Under the pieces are notes generated by a model, which saw only the letters and a list, made by a program, of their open reading frames with translations, ran no database searches and had not been told where the DNA came from. A stretch of 38,978 nt of DNA from an uncultured Clostridia bacterium (GTDB lineage: Bacteria > Bacillota > Clostridia > UBA1381), in contig CATJNN010000145.1 of assembly GCA_949742185.1 (NCBI GenBank), forward strand, positions 1 to 38,978. The letters are read 5' to 3'. Every line of letters begins with the position of its first letter. Position 1 is the stretch's first letter. Below, one piece after another: positions 32,128-38,978 of the stretch. Made by a program: the position numbers and the translations under genes.

Positions 32128-33012
32128 TCAGATTTCCATGCCATAGTAGCGCATGGCGTCTTTTAGCTTTTCGAGGTTTACTTCCTCCATATCGCAAAGC
32201 GGCATACGGAGATTTCCAACGTTATAGCCCAAAAGGCGCATAGCGGTTTTAACAGGAACAGGGTTAACCTCAATAAATAGCTTATTAATCAAATCAAGCA
32301 TAGCAAGCTGTTGACGACGCGCATTTTCGATATTGCCGTCGAAAAATTCCTGACACATATTATGAGTTTCTTCGGGAAGAATGTTCGCCACAACTGAAAT
32401 GACGCCCTTACCCCCTAGAGAAAGAAGAGGCACTACCATGTCGTCGTTGCCCGAATAAATATAAAGCTCGGGAACAAACGCTGCCACTTGAGCCGTGTAT
32501 GCGATATTTCCGCTTGCTTCTTTAATACCGACAATATTATCAAGCTTTGCAAGTTTTTTGAGCGTGTCTATGGAAAATGACATGCCTGTGCGCGATGGTA
32601 CATTATAAAGAATAATCGGGATTTTAACGGCGTTTGCAATTTGAGTGTAGTGCTCGACAAGTCCCTTTTGAGTTGTTTTGTTATAGTACGGCGTGACGAT
32701 TAAAAGTCCGTCTGCGCCAAATTCTTCCGCCGCTTTTGAAAGACGGACGGCGTGAGGCGTGTCGTTTGCGCCGGTGCCCGCTATCACGGGAATACGTCCC
32801 GCTGCTTTTTCCACGGTGAATTTAATTGCCGCCAGATGTTCTTCATCCGGCATAGTGGAAGCTTCGCCGGTTGTTCCGCATATGATTATGGCGTCGGTCT
32901 TTTTCGCAATATGCATTTCAATTAGTTCTTCCAAAACATCATAGTTTGTTTTGTTTCCGTCAAAAGGCGTAACAAGAGCAACGCCGCTTCCGGTAAACGG
33001 TAATGTTTTCAT
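32128..33012 (-). CDS. dapA: 4-hydroxy-tetrahydrodipicolinate synthase
   Basis: 294 aa. It condenses aspartate semialdehyde with pyruvate. TIM-barrel class I aldolase motifs: VTPFDGN, CGTTGEAS, VTPYYNKTTQKG, LYNVPSRTG (Y136) and VGIKEASG with the Schiff-base lysine K164. It lies between asd and dapB under the lysine riboswitch. Whether the enzyme itself is lysine-feedback-inhibited cannot be read safely from sequence. Confidence 0.97.
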   Translation of the reverse strand: MKTLPFTGSGVALVTPFDGNKTNYDVLEELIEMHIAKKTDAIIICGTTGEASTMPDEEHLAAIKFTVEKAAGRIPVIAGTGANDTPHAVRLSKAAEEFGADGLLIVTPYYNKTTQKGLVEHYTQIANAVKIPIILYNVPSRTGMSFSIDTLKKLAKLDNIVGIKEASGNIAYTAQVAAFVPELYIYSGNDDMVVPLLSLGGKGVISVVANILPEETHNMCQEFFDGNIENARRQQLAMLDLINKLFIEVNPVPVKTAMRLLGYNVGNLRMPLCDMEEVNLEKLKDAMRYYGMEI

Positions 33013-33133
33013 ATAAAATCCCCAGCCTTTCCGTCCACTTTTAATAGCATATAAAACCGTCTAATCGCTGTGGACATAGCGAGCAAACTTTCTTATTATT
33101 ATATGTTCGGCGTATTTAATGTATACGGAGGTT

Positions 33134-34216
33134 TTAGTCCATAAAGCCTTTTGCCGTGAGAAGCTCAGCCATAAGCACTGCGCCGCCCGCCGCTCCGCGA
33201 AGTGTGTTGTGCGACATACAAACAAATTTGTAGTCGTACTGAGTATCTTCCCTGAGACGACCTACCGATACGGCCATGCCGCCCTCCAGTTCGCGCGCAG
33301 ACGCAATCTGAGGCTGGTTATCTTCTTCAAAATAGTGCAGGAATTGCTTGGGAGCGTGCGGAAGATTTAGTTTTTGCGGTTCGCCGGCAAATTCTGCCCA
33401 GTCTTTTTTTATTTGTTCTATGGTTGGTTTATCCTTAAAGCTCACAAAAACTGCCGCGGTGTGTCCGTCTGAAACAGGCACTCGCAGACATTGAGTTGTG
33501 ATTGACGGAACGGCCGCGTCAACAATCTTGCCGTCTTCAATGTGTCCCCAGATTTTAAGAGGTTCAATTTCGCTTTTTTCCTCTTCGCCGCCGATAAACG
33601 GAATAAGGTTGTCAACCATCTCCGGCCACGACTGAAATGTTTTTCCTGCTCCTGAAATTGCCTGATATGTTGTTGCTAAAACCTTTGTAACACCGTATTT
33701 CATTAAAGGATGAATCGCGGGAACATAGCTTTGAAGAGAACAATTTGATTTAACGCTTATAAATCCGCGTTTTGTTCCGAGACGTTTTTTCTGAGATTCA
33801 ATGATTTGGGCGTGATCTGCATTGATTTCAGGAATAATCATCGGAACATCCGGCGTGTGGCGGTGAGCTGAATTGTTGGATACTACAGGGCATTCCGCTT
33901 TTGCGTAAGCTTCTTCAAGCGCGCGTATCTCGTCTTTTTTCATGTCAACCGCGCAGAACACAAAATCGACCTGAGACGCGATTTTTTCAATATCTGCGCC
34001 AGCGTCCATAACGACCATATCCTTTACTGAACCGGGAATTTCTTCTTTCATAGCCCATTTCGCGCCGACTGCGTCCTCATATTTTTTTCCGGCGCTGCGG
34101 CTTGAAGCCGCAAGAACTGTGATAGTATACCATGGATGGTTGTGCAGAAGAGTTATAAAACGCTGACCTACCATGCCGGTCGCGCCTATGATACCTACTT
34201 TGTAATTATTTTTCAT
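33134..34216 (-). CDS. asd: Aspartate-semialdehyde dehydrogenase (archaeal/fungal-like type)
   Basis: 360 aa. It makes aspartate semialdehyde from aspartyl phosphate. It shows GIIGATGMVGQRF at the NADP site, SNNSAHRH, the catalytic C159 in KSNCSLQ and the His in SDGHTAAVF (H252). The layout (VPMIIPEINADH, AISGAGKTFQSWPEM) is that of the type seen in archaea and fungi rather than the standard bacterial form. First gene of the operon, ATG 34216 behind AAAGGAG, after a leader with a lysine riboswitch. Confidence 0.95.
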   Translation of the reverse strand: MKNNYKVGIIGATGMVGQRFITLLHNHPWYTITVLAASSRSAGKKYEDAVGAKWAMKEEIPGSVKDMVVMDAGADIEKIASQVDFVFCAVDMKKDEIRALEEAYAKAECPVVSNNSAHRHTPDVPMIIPEINADHAQIIESQKKRLGTKRGFISVKSNCSLQSYVPAIHPLMKYGVTKVLATTYQAISGAGKTFQSWPEMVDNLIPFIGGEEEKSEIEPLKIWGHIEDGKIVDAAVPSITTQCLRVPVSDGHTAAVFVSFKDKPTIEQIKKDWAEFAGEPQKLNLPHAPKQFLHYFEEDNQPQIASARELEGGMAVSVGRLREDTQYDYKFVCMSHNTLRGAAGGAVLMAELLTAKGFMD

Positions 34217-34444
34217 TATAAAATCTCCTTTATATATTTGTCTGAATTGATAAAATATGCTGTGTTTTACCGAAGGCTGATTTTTTAATACTGATTGGTT
34301 ATAAAAACATTTGTTGTAATTAAAAATTCATTTATAAAAAACGATGTATTCAATCGCGCTTCGATTCGTGAAGACATTTATTGAACAAGGTTTTTTGACG
34401 GAGTGTCCTAAATGAAATTTTAATATAGATTAATTGTTTTTGTA
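34217..34444 (-). other. asd leader between riboswitch terminator and start codon
   Basis: About 228 AT-rich bases transcribed only when the riboswitch terminator is passed. I see no gene and only small hairpins in it. Confidence 0.5.
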
Positions 34445-34470
34445 ATAAAAAAGCAGCCGGAAGCTGCTGC
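34445..34470 (-). terminator. Riboswitch-controlled intrinsic terminator
   Basis: On minus, AGCAGC (34468-34463) pairs with GCTGCT (34457-34452) and a run of T follows (34451-34447). It lies about 25 nt after the lysine aptamer, as expected for lysine-dependent termination. Confidence 0.88.
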
Positions 34471-34493
34471 AAAATAAAAAGCCTGTGCTTTAT

Positions 34494-34659
34494 GCAGATA
34501 GCTCCCCATCGTATGATGACAGTGACATGGCTGTTAACCATATCCCCAACAATCCGCGTCTGCGCCCGCGCATCATTTCGGCGTTTTCCCCTTTCTCTCC
34601 GCCTTGCGGCAGCGCAAATGCCTGTACGGAGCTACTTATGAATCACGCGCCTCTATCTG
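34494..34659 (-). promoter_or_regulatory. Lysine riboswitch (L-box)
   Basis: On the minus strand the core conserved parts are present in order: CAGATAGAGGCGCG at the 5' side, an AAGTA bulge, CGCCGAAATG, GTCACTGTCATC and GGGGAGCTATCTG at the 3' side. Stem P1 is CAGATAG (34659-34653) with CTATCTG (34501-34495). The element sits between a consensus promoter and a terminator, upstream of asd-dapA-dapB. Family knowledge: lysine binding favours the terminator and shuts off lysine/DAP synthesis. Confidence 0.96.
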
Positions 34660-34665
34660 ACTACT

Positions 34666-34694
34666 ATATTACATGACAAACGCCTTTTTGTCAA
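34666..34694 (-). promoter_or_regulatory. Sigma-A promoter of the asd-dapA-dapB operon
   Basis: On minus, TTGACA (34694-34689), 17-bp spacer, TAATAT (34671-34666). The transcript would begin right at the lysine aptamer. Confidence 0.9.
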
Positions 34695-34744
34695 GGATTT
34701 TTGCCGATTTTGTACAAGGATTTTCAAAGAAATAAGGAAAGGAA

Positions 34745-34773
34745 TTGTAAAATTTCATTTTTTATGCTACAAT
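34745..34773 (+). promoter_or_regulatory. Extended -10 promoter of the mscS-cls pair
   Basis: TTGTAA (34745-34750), 17-bp spacer, TACAAT (34768-34773), with TGC before the -10. An ATG overlapping the -10 at 34772 cannot therefore be the start of the channel gene. Confidence 0.85.
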
Positions 34774-34801
34774 GTATAAAAATAAAGGAAGGATTGGGAA
34801 T

Positions 34802-35608
34802 ATGAAAGAGAATATAGAATTTATATCAGGATTTTTAAAATACTCATGGGTACAGGCGGTAATAATTGCGGTGATAGCAATTCTATTTGTGAGAATACTA
34901 AAGGTTATAATTCGCCGAGCCGTTAAAAAAAGCAAATCAACGCGCGCGGAAACACTTGTGCGCGTGCTTGGCAACACTGTAGCGGCCGTGATATATTTTT
35001 TCGCGTTTATGCAGATGCTTCAGATATTTTTTAACGTTACGCCGTCGTCGCTTTTAGCTGCGACCGGAATTGTTGGGGTGGCGTTTGGTTTTGGAGCTCA
35101 GACTTTGGTAAAAGACGTTATAAGCGGATTTTTTCTTTTGCTTGAGGACCAGACTGCGGTTGGAGATCTTGTGACAATCGGCGGCTTCACGGGAACAATA
35201 GAAAAAATCACGCTGCGCACAACGGTTGTTAAAAATGCGGCGGGCGATTTATATACGGTGCCTAACGGCTCAATTTCAGACGTTATTAATCATTCGCGCA
35301 GCGAGCGCACTGTTTTTGTTGAGGTGTCTATCTCATATGAGAGCGATATAAACGCCGCTTTCGAGGCTTTGCGCCATGAAGCGGAGCTTGCCGGAACGGA
35401 AATGGACGAGCTTGCCGGCGCGCCTGAAATTCTCGGAGTAAGTATGCTGGGTGAGTCGGGAGTGAGTATAAAGCTAAGCGCAAAATGCGCGCCGGGTAAT
35501 CAGTTCACGGTAGAAAGAGAGCTTTTAAAGCGTTTTAAATATGCGCTGGATAATTCGGGCATTGAAATTCCGTATAATCATATAGTAATTCAGGAAAAGG
35601 GAAAGTAG
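34802..35608 (+). CDS. Small-conductance mechanosensitive channel, MscS family
   Basis: 268 aa. Two short membrane segments (about 15-34, 62-82) precede the pore helix TM3, with LLAATGIVGVAFGFGAQTLVKD. The beta domain (GDLVTIGGFTGTIEKI, TVPNGSISDVINHSR) and a C-terminal alpha-beta region follow. It releases solutes on osmotic downshock. ATG 34802 follows AAGGAAGG at suitable spacing and lies behind an extended -10 promoter. It resembles the short YkuT-type proteins. Confidence 0.93.
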   Translation: MKENIEFISGFLKYSWVQAVIIAVIAILFVRILKVIIRRAVKKSKSTRAETLVRVLGNTVAAVIYFFAFMQMLQIFFNVTPSSLLAATGIVGVAFGFGAQTLVKDVISGFFLLLEDQTAVGDLVTIGGFTGTIEKITLRTTVVKNAAGDLYTVPNGSISDVINHSRSERTVFVEVSISYESDINAAFEALRHEAELAGTEMDELAGAPEILGVSMLGESGVSIKLSAKCAPGNQFTVERELLKRFKYALDNSGIEIPYNHIVIQEKGK

Positions 35609-35621
35609 TTGCAGAAAGGCT

Positions 35622-37076
35622 GTGAAAACATATATGCATTTGAATGCATGGCTTATTATAGGATATGTTATTAATTTTATACTTATTGTGGCGGTTGTGT
35701 GCTTTCAGCGGCGCGACCCCGTTGTTTCGCTCGCTTGGGTACTGGGATTTACGATATTTCCGATTGTGGGTTTTCTTGTTTTCCTTGTTTTTGGCACCGG
35801 ACTAAAAACACACACCAAACGGAAGTATCATCAGAAGATGGATAATAACCGCGCGCTTACTAAAATATTGCGTACTCAGAAAAAAGCCATATTCGGAGGT
35901 CTTATAGACGAGGTTCCATTCGGCGGCGTTGCAAGATATTTACTGACGGTTAACGATAGTCCGTTTGTTGAAAACAACGATGTTAAAATCTATACGAAAG
36001 CAGAGGAGAAATACCGTGATTTAATTGAGGATATAAAAAATGCCAAAGAAAGTATAAATATGGTTTATTTTATTATACACGACGACCACATAGGAAATAC
36101 AATTATAAACCTGCTCACGCAAAAAGCGCACGAAGGTGTTCAGGTACGGTTTTTATATGACGATTTTGGAAGTCTGCTTACTCCGCACCGCATGTTTAAA
36201 GAATTAAAAAAAGCGGGCGGCAAAGTGGTGCGTTTTTTTCCTGTTAAGCTTAGCTCATATTCAAAGTTTAATCATCGTAATCATCGTAAAATTACGGTTA
36301 TTGACGGGGCAATTGGATATATGGGCGGCATGAATATAGGAGACGAATATATGAGCCGCGGGAGACGAAGCAAAAAGATTCCGAATTGGCGCGATACTCA
36401 CATGCGGATTGTGGGACCGGCGGTGTGCCTCTTGCAGAAATATTTTGCGCTGGACTGGGAGTTTTCAACGGACGAAAAGCTTTCAGACCAGCTTGAACGC
36501 TTTTTTGTAATTCCGCAGAAGCCGTGCGGCGATATTCCTATGCAGATAGGCGCGAGCGGACCTGATTCAGACAGGGAAGAAATAAAATGCACGATGATAA
36601 AAATGCTGAACGACGCAAAAAAATATGTATATATTCAAACTCCGTATTTTGTGCCGGACGCGCCGTTTTTAAACGCGCTCACAATGGCGGCGCAGTCGGG
36701 GGTAGACGTACGCGTTATGCTGCCCGGGGTTCCGGATAAAAAATACGTGTATTATGTGACAACTTCGTATATAGGCGCGCTGTTAAACGCAGGAGTGCGC
36801 GTATATATTTATGACGGTTTTCTGCATTCCAAGACTATGGCGGTGGACGACGCTGTGTGCACAATCGGCACGACTAATATTGATATAAGGAGCTTTTCTT
36901 TGCATTTTGAAATTAACGCTTTTATGTATGGCAGACAAATTACAGAAGAGTGCCGTGAGATTTTTGAGGACGATATAGAAAAATGCGTGGAGATGTCCGA
37001 GGAAAAATATTCAAAGCGTGGTATATGGCAGATAATGAAGGAGGGCTTTTTTCGGCTTTTTTCGCCTATTATGTAA
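35622..37076 (+). CDS. cls: Cardiolipin synthase (phospholipase D family)
   Basis: 484 aa, typical length. Two N-terminal membrane spans (about 8-28, 36-58) and two HKD motifs: HRKITVID (H221, K223, D228) and HSKTMAVDD (H402, K404, D409). It joins two phosphatidylglycerols into cardiolipin. It begins 13 bp after mscS and shares its promoter. The start is uncertain: GTG 35622 lies only 2 nt after AGAAAGG, and the in-frame ATG 35634 lies 14 nt from it. A membrane-lipid enzyme beside a tension channel suggests envelope-stress use. Confidence 0.93.
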   Translation: MKTYMHLNAWLIIGYVINFILIVAVVCFQRRDPVVSLAWVLGFTIFPIVGFLVFLVFGTGLKTHTKRKYHQKMDNNRALTKILRTQKKAIFGGLIDEVPFGGVARYLLTVNDSPFVENNDVKIYTKAEEKYRDLIEDIKNAKESINMVYFIIHDDHIGNTIINLLTQKAHEGVQVRFLYDDFGSLLTPHRMFKELKKAGGKVVRFFPVKLSSYSKFNHRNHRKITVIDGAIGYMGGMNIGDEYMSRGRRSKKIPNWRDTHMRIVGPAVCLLQKYFALDWEFSTDEKLSDQLERFFVIPQKPCGDIPMQIGASGPDSDREEIKCTMIKMLNDAKKYVYIQTPYFVPDAPFLNALTMAAQSGVDVRVMLPGVPDKKYVYYVTTSYIGALLNAGVRVYIYDGFLHSKTMAVDDAVCTIGTTNIDIRSFSLHFEINAFMYGRQITEECREIFEDDIEKCVEMSEEKYSKRGIWQIMKEGFFRLFSPIM

Positions 37077-37086
37077 ATGGGAAACA

Positions 37087-37256
37087 GCGGTGTTTAATTG
37101 AACCGCACCGACCGGATTTTTATATGCCATACATATTAAGAGGCGGCATATATAATTTGAATTATACGCTCTGTACGCCCGTGATAGAAGGCGTATAAAT
37201 GTTTTTTAATTGCGTTTGCGAAGCAAACAGCAAAAAACAGAGGCGCTTTATGCGCC
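37087..37256. repeat. Cluster of five small hairpins after cls
   Basis: In 170 bp: GCGGT(37087-37091)/ACCGC(37102-37106); TATATGCC(37121-37128)/GGCATATA(37145-37152); TATACGC(37163-37169)/GCGTATA(37191-37197) with T-run 37202-37207; GTTTGC(37214-37219)/GCAAAC(37223-37228); GGCGC(37242-37246)/GCGCC(37252-37256) with T-run 37263-37268. The third and fifth can act as terminators of cls. No gene is seen in the 232-nt gap. Confidence 0.55.
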
Positions 37257-37308
37257 GAAGTATTTTTTAATATTATTGTTCGGCGGGCAGAAAGGTCATG
37301 GAGTTATT

Positions 37309-38667
37309 ATGAATTTGCCGCAGACTTTTAAAATACGTATGAAAAATATGCTAGGACAAGAATACGATGATTTTGAGCGCGCGCTTGAGGAAAAGGATAT
37401 TTTCAGCGGCGTTCGAGTGTTTCGTGCGAAAAACGGAGCGCGGGAGGCTGTGCTTCACGCCGCAGGAGAACTTTCTCCGGTGCCGTGGTGCGGAGCGGGA
37501 TATTATGCGGATAAATCGGTTCTGAGCGGAAAGCACCCGTATCATGCCGCGGGTTTGTTTTATTTTCAGGAGCCGTCGGCAATGGCGGCGGTTGAGGCTT
37601 TAGACATACAAAAGCACGATTATGTGCTTGATCTATGCGCCGCGCCGGGCGGAAAAGCGACTCAGGCGGCGGATTATCTCAGCGGTACGGGACTTTTGGT
37701 TGCTAATGAGATTGACCGCCGACGCTCTTTCGCGCTTGCGGAGAATATTGAGCGGTTTGGAATTACGAATGCGCTTGTTACAAATGAGACGCCTGAGCGG
37801 CTTGCCGAAAGGTTTGAAGGTTTTTTTGATAAAATAATTGTGGACGCTCCGTGTTCGGGAGAGGGAATGTTCCGTAAGGAGCCGCAGGCAGTCAGCCAGT
37901 GGTCGGAGGAATACACGAGGGTGTGCGCTGAACGCGACAAAGAGATTGCAGACTGCGCGGTGCGTATGCTCCGCGCGGGCGGGAAAATGGTGTATTCAAC
38001 CTGCACCTTTGCACCGTGCGAGGACGAGGGGATTGCTGAATATATTTTAAATACATATATGGACATGACGCTTTTGCCGATTTCACATTTATCTATGCTT
38101 TCACCGGGATGCGGAGATTATATCGGTTCGCCGCGCGATTTTTCAGCAGCAAGACGTATTTTTCCCCATAAGCAAAATGGAGAGGGTCATTTTATCGCAC
38201 TGTTTGAAAAATCAGGCGGTGTATGCGGCAGAGAAAAGAAAGATATCAGAGAGTTAAAAACAGATATTCTGCCGTATCGTGAGTTTGAAAAAAATACTTT
38301 AAAAAATATAATCAATGGAAATTTTGTTTTGTTCGGAGACGAATTATACCGTCTGCCGAATGGGATTAACAGCATTGACGGACTGCGCGTTGTTCGAGCG
38401 GGACTGCATATGGGCACATATAAAAAAGGACGTTTTGAGCCGTCTCATGCGCTTGCGCTTGCACTGAGCCCGACCGGCGTTCAGAGATGTCTGGATTTTC
38501 CGCATAACAGTATAGAAATGCAAAAATATATGAGGGGAGAGATATTGCCGTGCGACGCTGTATTAAGCGGATGGACGCTTGTTTCTGCCGACGGTTTCTC
38601 TATAGGCTGGGGAAAAGCGTCGGGCGGAACGCTGAAAAATCATTTTCCAAAATATTTAAGAATTTAG
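37309..38667 (+). CDS. RsmF-type rRNA (cytosine-C5) methyltransferase
   Basis: 452 aa, NOL1/NOP2/Sun family. The SAM-binding motif is DLCAAPGGK (108-116); the two conserved cysteines are C182 in APCSGEGMFRK and the catalytic C232 in STCTF. The N-terminal part (1 to about 95) is the RNA-binding region and the C-terminal about 150 residues form the PUA-like RsmF extension (VLSGWTLVSADGFSIGWGK). It likely makes m5C in 16S rRNA. ATG 37309 with GGAG 5 nt upstream is preferred; the frame is open from 37210 but has no support there. It is followed by dusB after 10 bp. Confidence 0.9.
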   Translation: MNLPQTFKIRMKNMLGQEYDDFERALEEKDIFSGVRVFRAKNGAREAVLHAAGELSPVPWCGAGYYADKSVLSGKHPYHAAGLFYFQEPSAMAAVEALDIQKHDYVLDLCAAPGGKATQAADYLSGTGLLVANEIDRRRSFALAENIERFGITNALVTNETPERLAERFEGFFDKIIVDAPCSGEGMFRKEPQAVSQWSEEYTRVCAERDKEIADCAVRMLRAGGKMVYSTCTFAPCEDEGIAEYILNTYMDMTLLPISHLSMLSPGCGDYIGSPRDFSAARRIFPHKQNGEGHFIALFEKSGGVCGREKKDIRELKTDILPYREFEKNTLKNIINGNFVLFGDELYRLPNGINSIDGLRVVRAGLHMGTYKKGRFEPSHALALALSPTGVQRCLDFPHNSIEMQKYMRGEILPCDAVLSGWTLVSADGFSIGWGKASGGTLKNHFPKYLRI

Positions 38668-38677
38668 AGGATTATTT

Positions 38678-38978
38678 ATGCAGATAGGAAATGTCGCTGT
38701 AAAAAACAATATATTTTTAGCGCCTATGGCGGGTGTAACTGATTTGCCCTTTCGGAGTATCTGCCGAAATTACGGATGCGGTTTTTCATATACAGAAATG
38801 GTCAGTTCGCGCGCGCTTCATTACCATGATAAAAAAACCTTGTCGCTTATGGAGACTGGCAAAGACGAAAAGCCGTGCGCAATACAGATTTTCGGCTGCG
38901 AGCCGGAAATTATGTCGGAAGCTGCTCTTATAGCCGCAGAGGCGGGCGCGGATATTATAGATATAAATATGGGGTGTC
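38678..38978 (+). CDS. dusB: tRNA-dihydrouridine synthase, N-terminal part (cut by window end)
   Basis: The first 100 residues are visible: QIGNVAVKNNIFLAPMAGVTD, PFRSICRNYGCG and TEMVSSRAL, then QIFGCEPE and DINMGC, whose Cys100 is the catalytic residue of the Dus family (usually in NMGCP). The FMN enzyme reduces uridines in tRNA. ATG 38678 lies 11 nt after the rsmF-like stop, behind AGAGGATT. Assignment to the DusB group is by similarity of the start and is the least certain part. Confidence 0.9.
   Translation, partial: MQIGNVAVKNNIFLAPMAGVTDLPFRSICRNYGCGFSYTEMVSSRALHYHDKKTLSLMETGKDEKPCAIQIFGCEPEIMSEAALIAAEAGADIIDINMGC

Noticed and set aside
34772-34801. Upstream ATG of the MscS gene
   Set aside because: The codon overlaps the -10 box, so it would not be in the transcript.
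37210-37308. Upstream 33-codon extension of the RsmF-type gene
   Set aside because: Covers hairpins and a T-run, has no Shine-Dalgarno site, and the family start fits ATG 37309.
1-38978. CRISPR array, transposon, rRNA or tRNA gene
   Set aside because: No regularly spaced direct repeats, transposase motifs, rRNA blocks or cloverleaf with GTTCRA-type arm were noticed in the window.

Overview
The window looks like the chromosome of a low-to-moderate GC monoderm Firmicute, most likely a gut-type member of Clostridia. The evidence is strong AGGAGG ribosome binding sites, frequent TTG/GTG starts, a zinc-type S14 (rpsN), the clostridial gene order of the S10-spc-alpha ribosomal cluster, an agr-type cyclic-peptide quorum system, a lysine riboswitch, a dockerin-like C-terminus at the left edge and an SLH-anchored pectin-type esterase. 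A Monoglobus/Ruminococcaceae-like pectin degrader would fit, but that is an inference, not an identification.

Layout. 1-121: C-terminus of a gene with a dockerin/EF-hand-like repeat. 207-3437 (minus): four intact overlapping phage-type genes (baseplate-like protein, Ig-domain protein, holin, M15 endolysin) with no other phage genes beside them. 3610-4879: a small Cys-rich DUF1540 protein and a convergent C45-type acyltransferase/hydrolase sharing a bidirectional terminator. 5043-21273: one very long ribosomal transcription unit: consensus promoter, about 380 nt of structured leader with an intrinsic-terminator hairpin, then rpsJ to rplQ (31 genes including secY, adk, map, a KOW-domain gene, infA and rpoA), ending in a 15-bp terminator. 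A second structured leader lies between rpmJ and rpsM, where S4 control of the alpha operon would be expected.

21366-23558 (minus): a SulP transporter and tadA. 23641-26653: an agr locus in the order agrA-agrC-agrD-agrB, with its own promoter for agrDB. The middle of agrC is strikingly AT-rich compared with its flanks, suggesting allelic replacement of the sensor region. 26841-28757 (minus): aldose 1-epimerase, GerMN lipoprotein and a TSCPD-domain protein. 28880-31342: secreted SGNH esterase with SLH repeats and a 34-aa membrane peptide. 31354-34694 (minus): asd-dapA-dapB behind a lysine riboswitch and terminator. 34745-38978 (plus): MscS channel, cardiolipin synthase, a cluster of small hairpins, an RsmF-type rRNA methyltransferase and the start of dusB, cut by the window edge.

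How the parts work together: the ribosomal cluster co-produces ribosome, secretion and transcription core components. The lysine riboswitch ties aspartate-to-diaminopimelate/lysine flux to lysine level. The agr genes form a self-contained peptide signalling loop (AgrB processes AgrD, AgrC senses it, AgrA activates). The SLH esterase points to polysaccharide (rhamnogalacturonan) use at the cell surface. No rRNA, tRNA, CRISPR array, transposase or integrase was seen. All positions and motifs come from reading the sequence; no database search was run.
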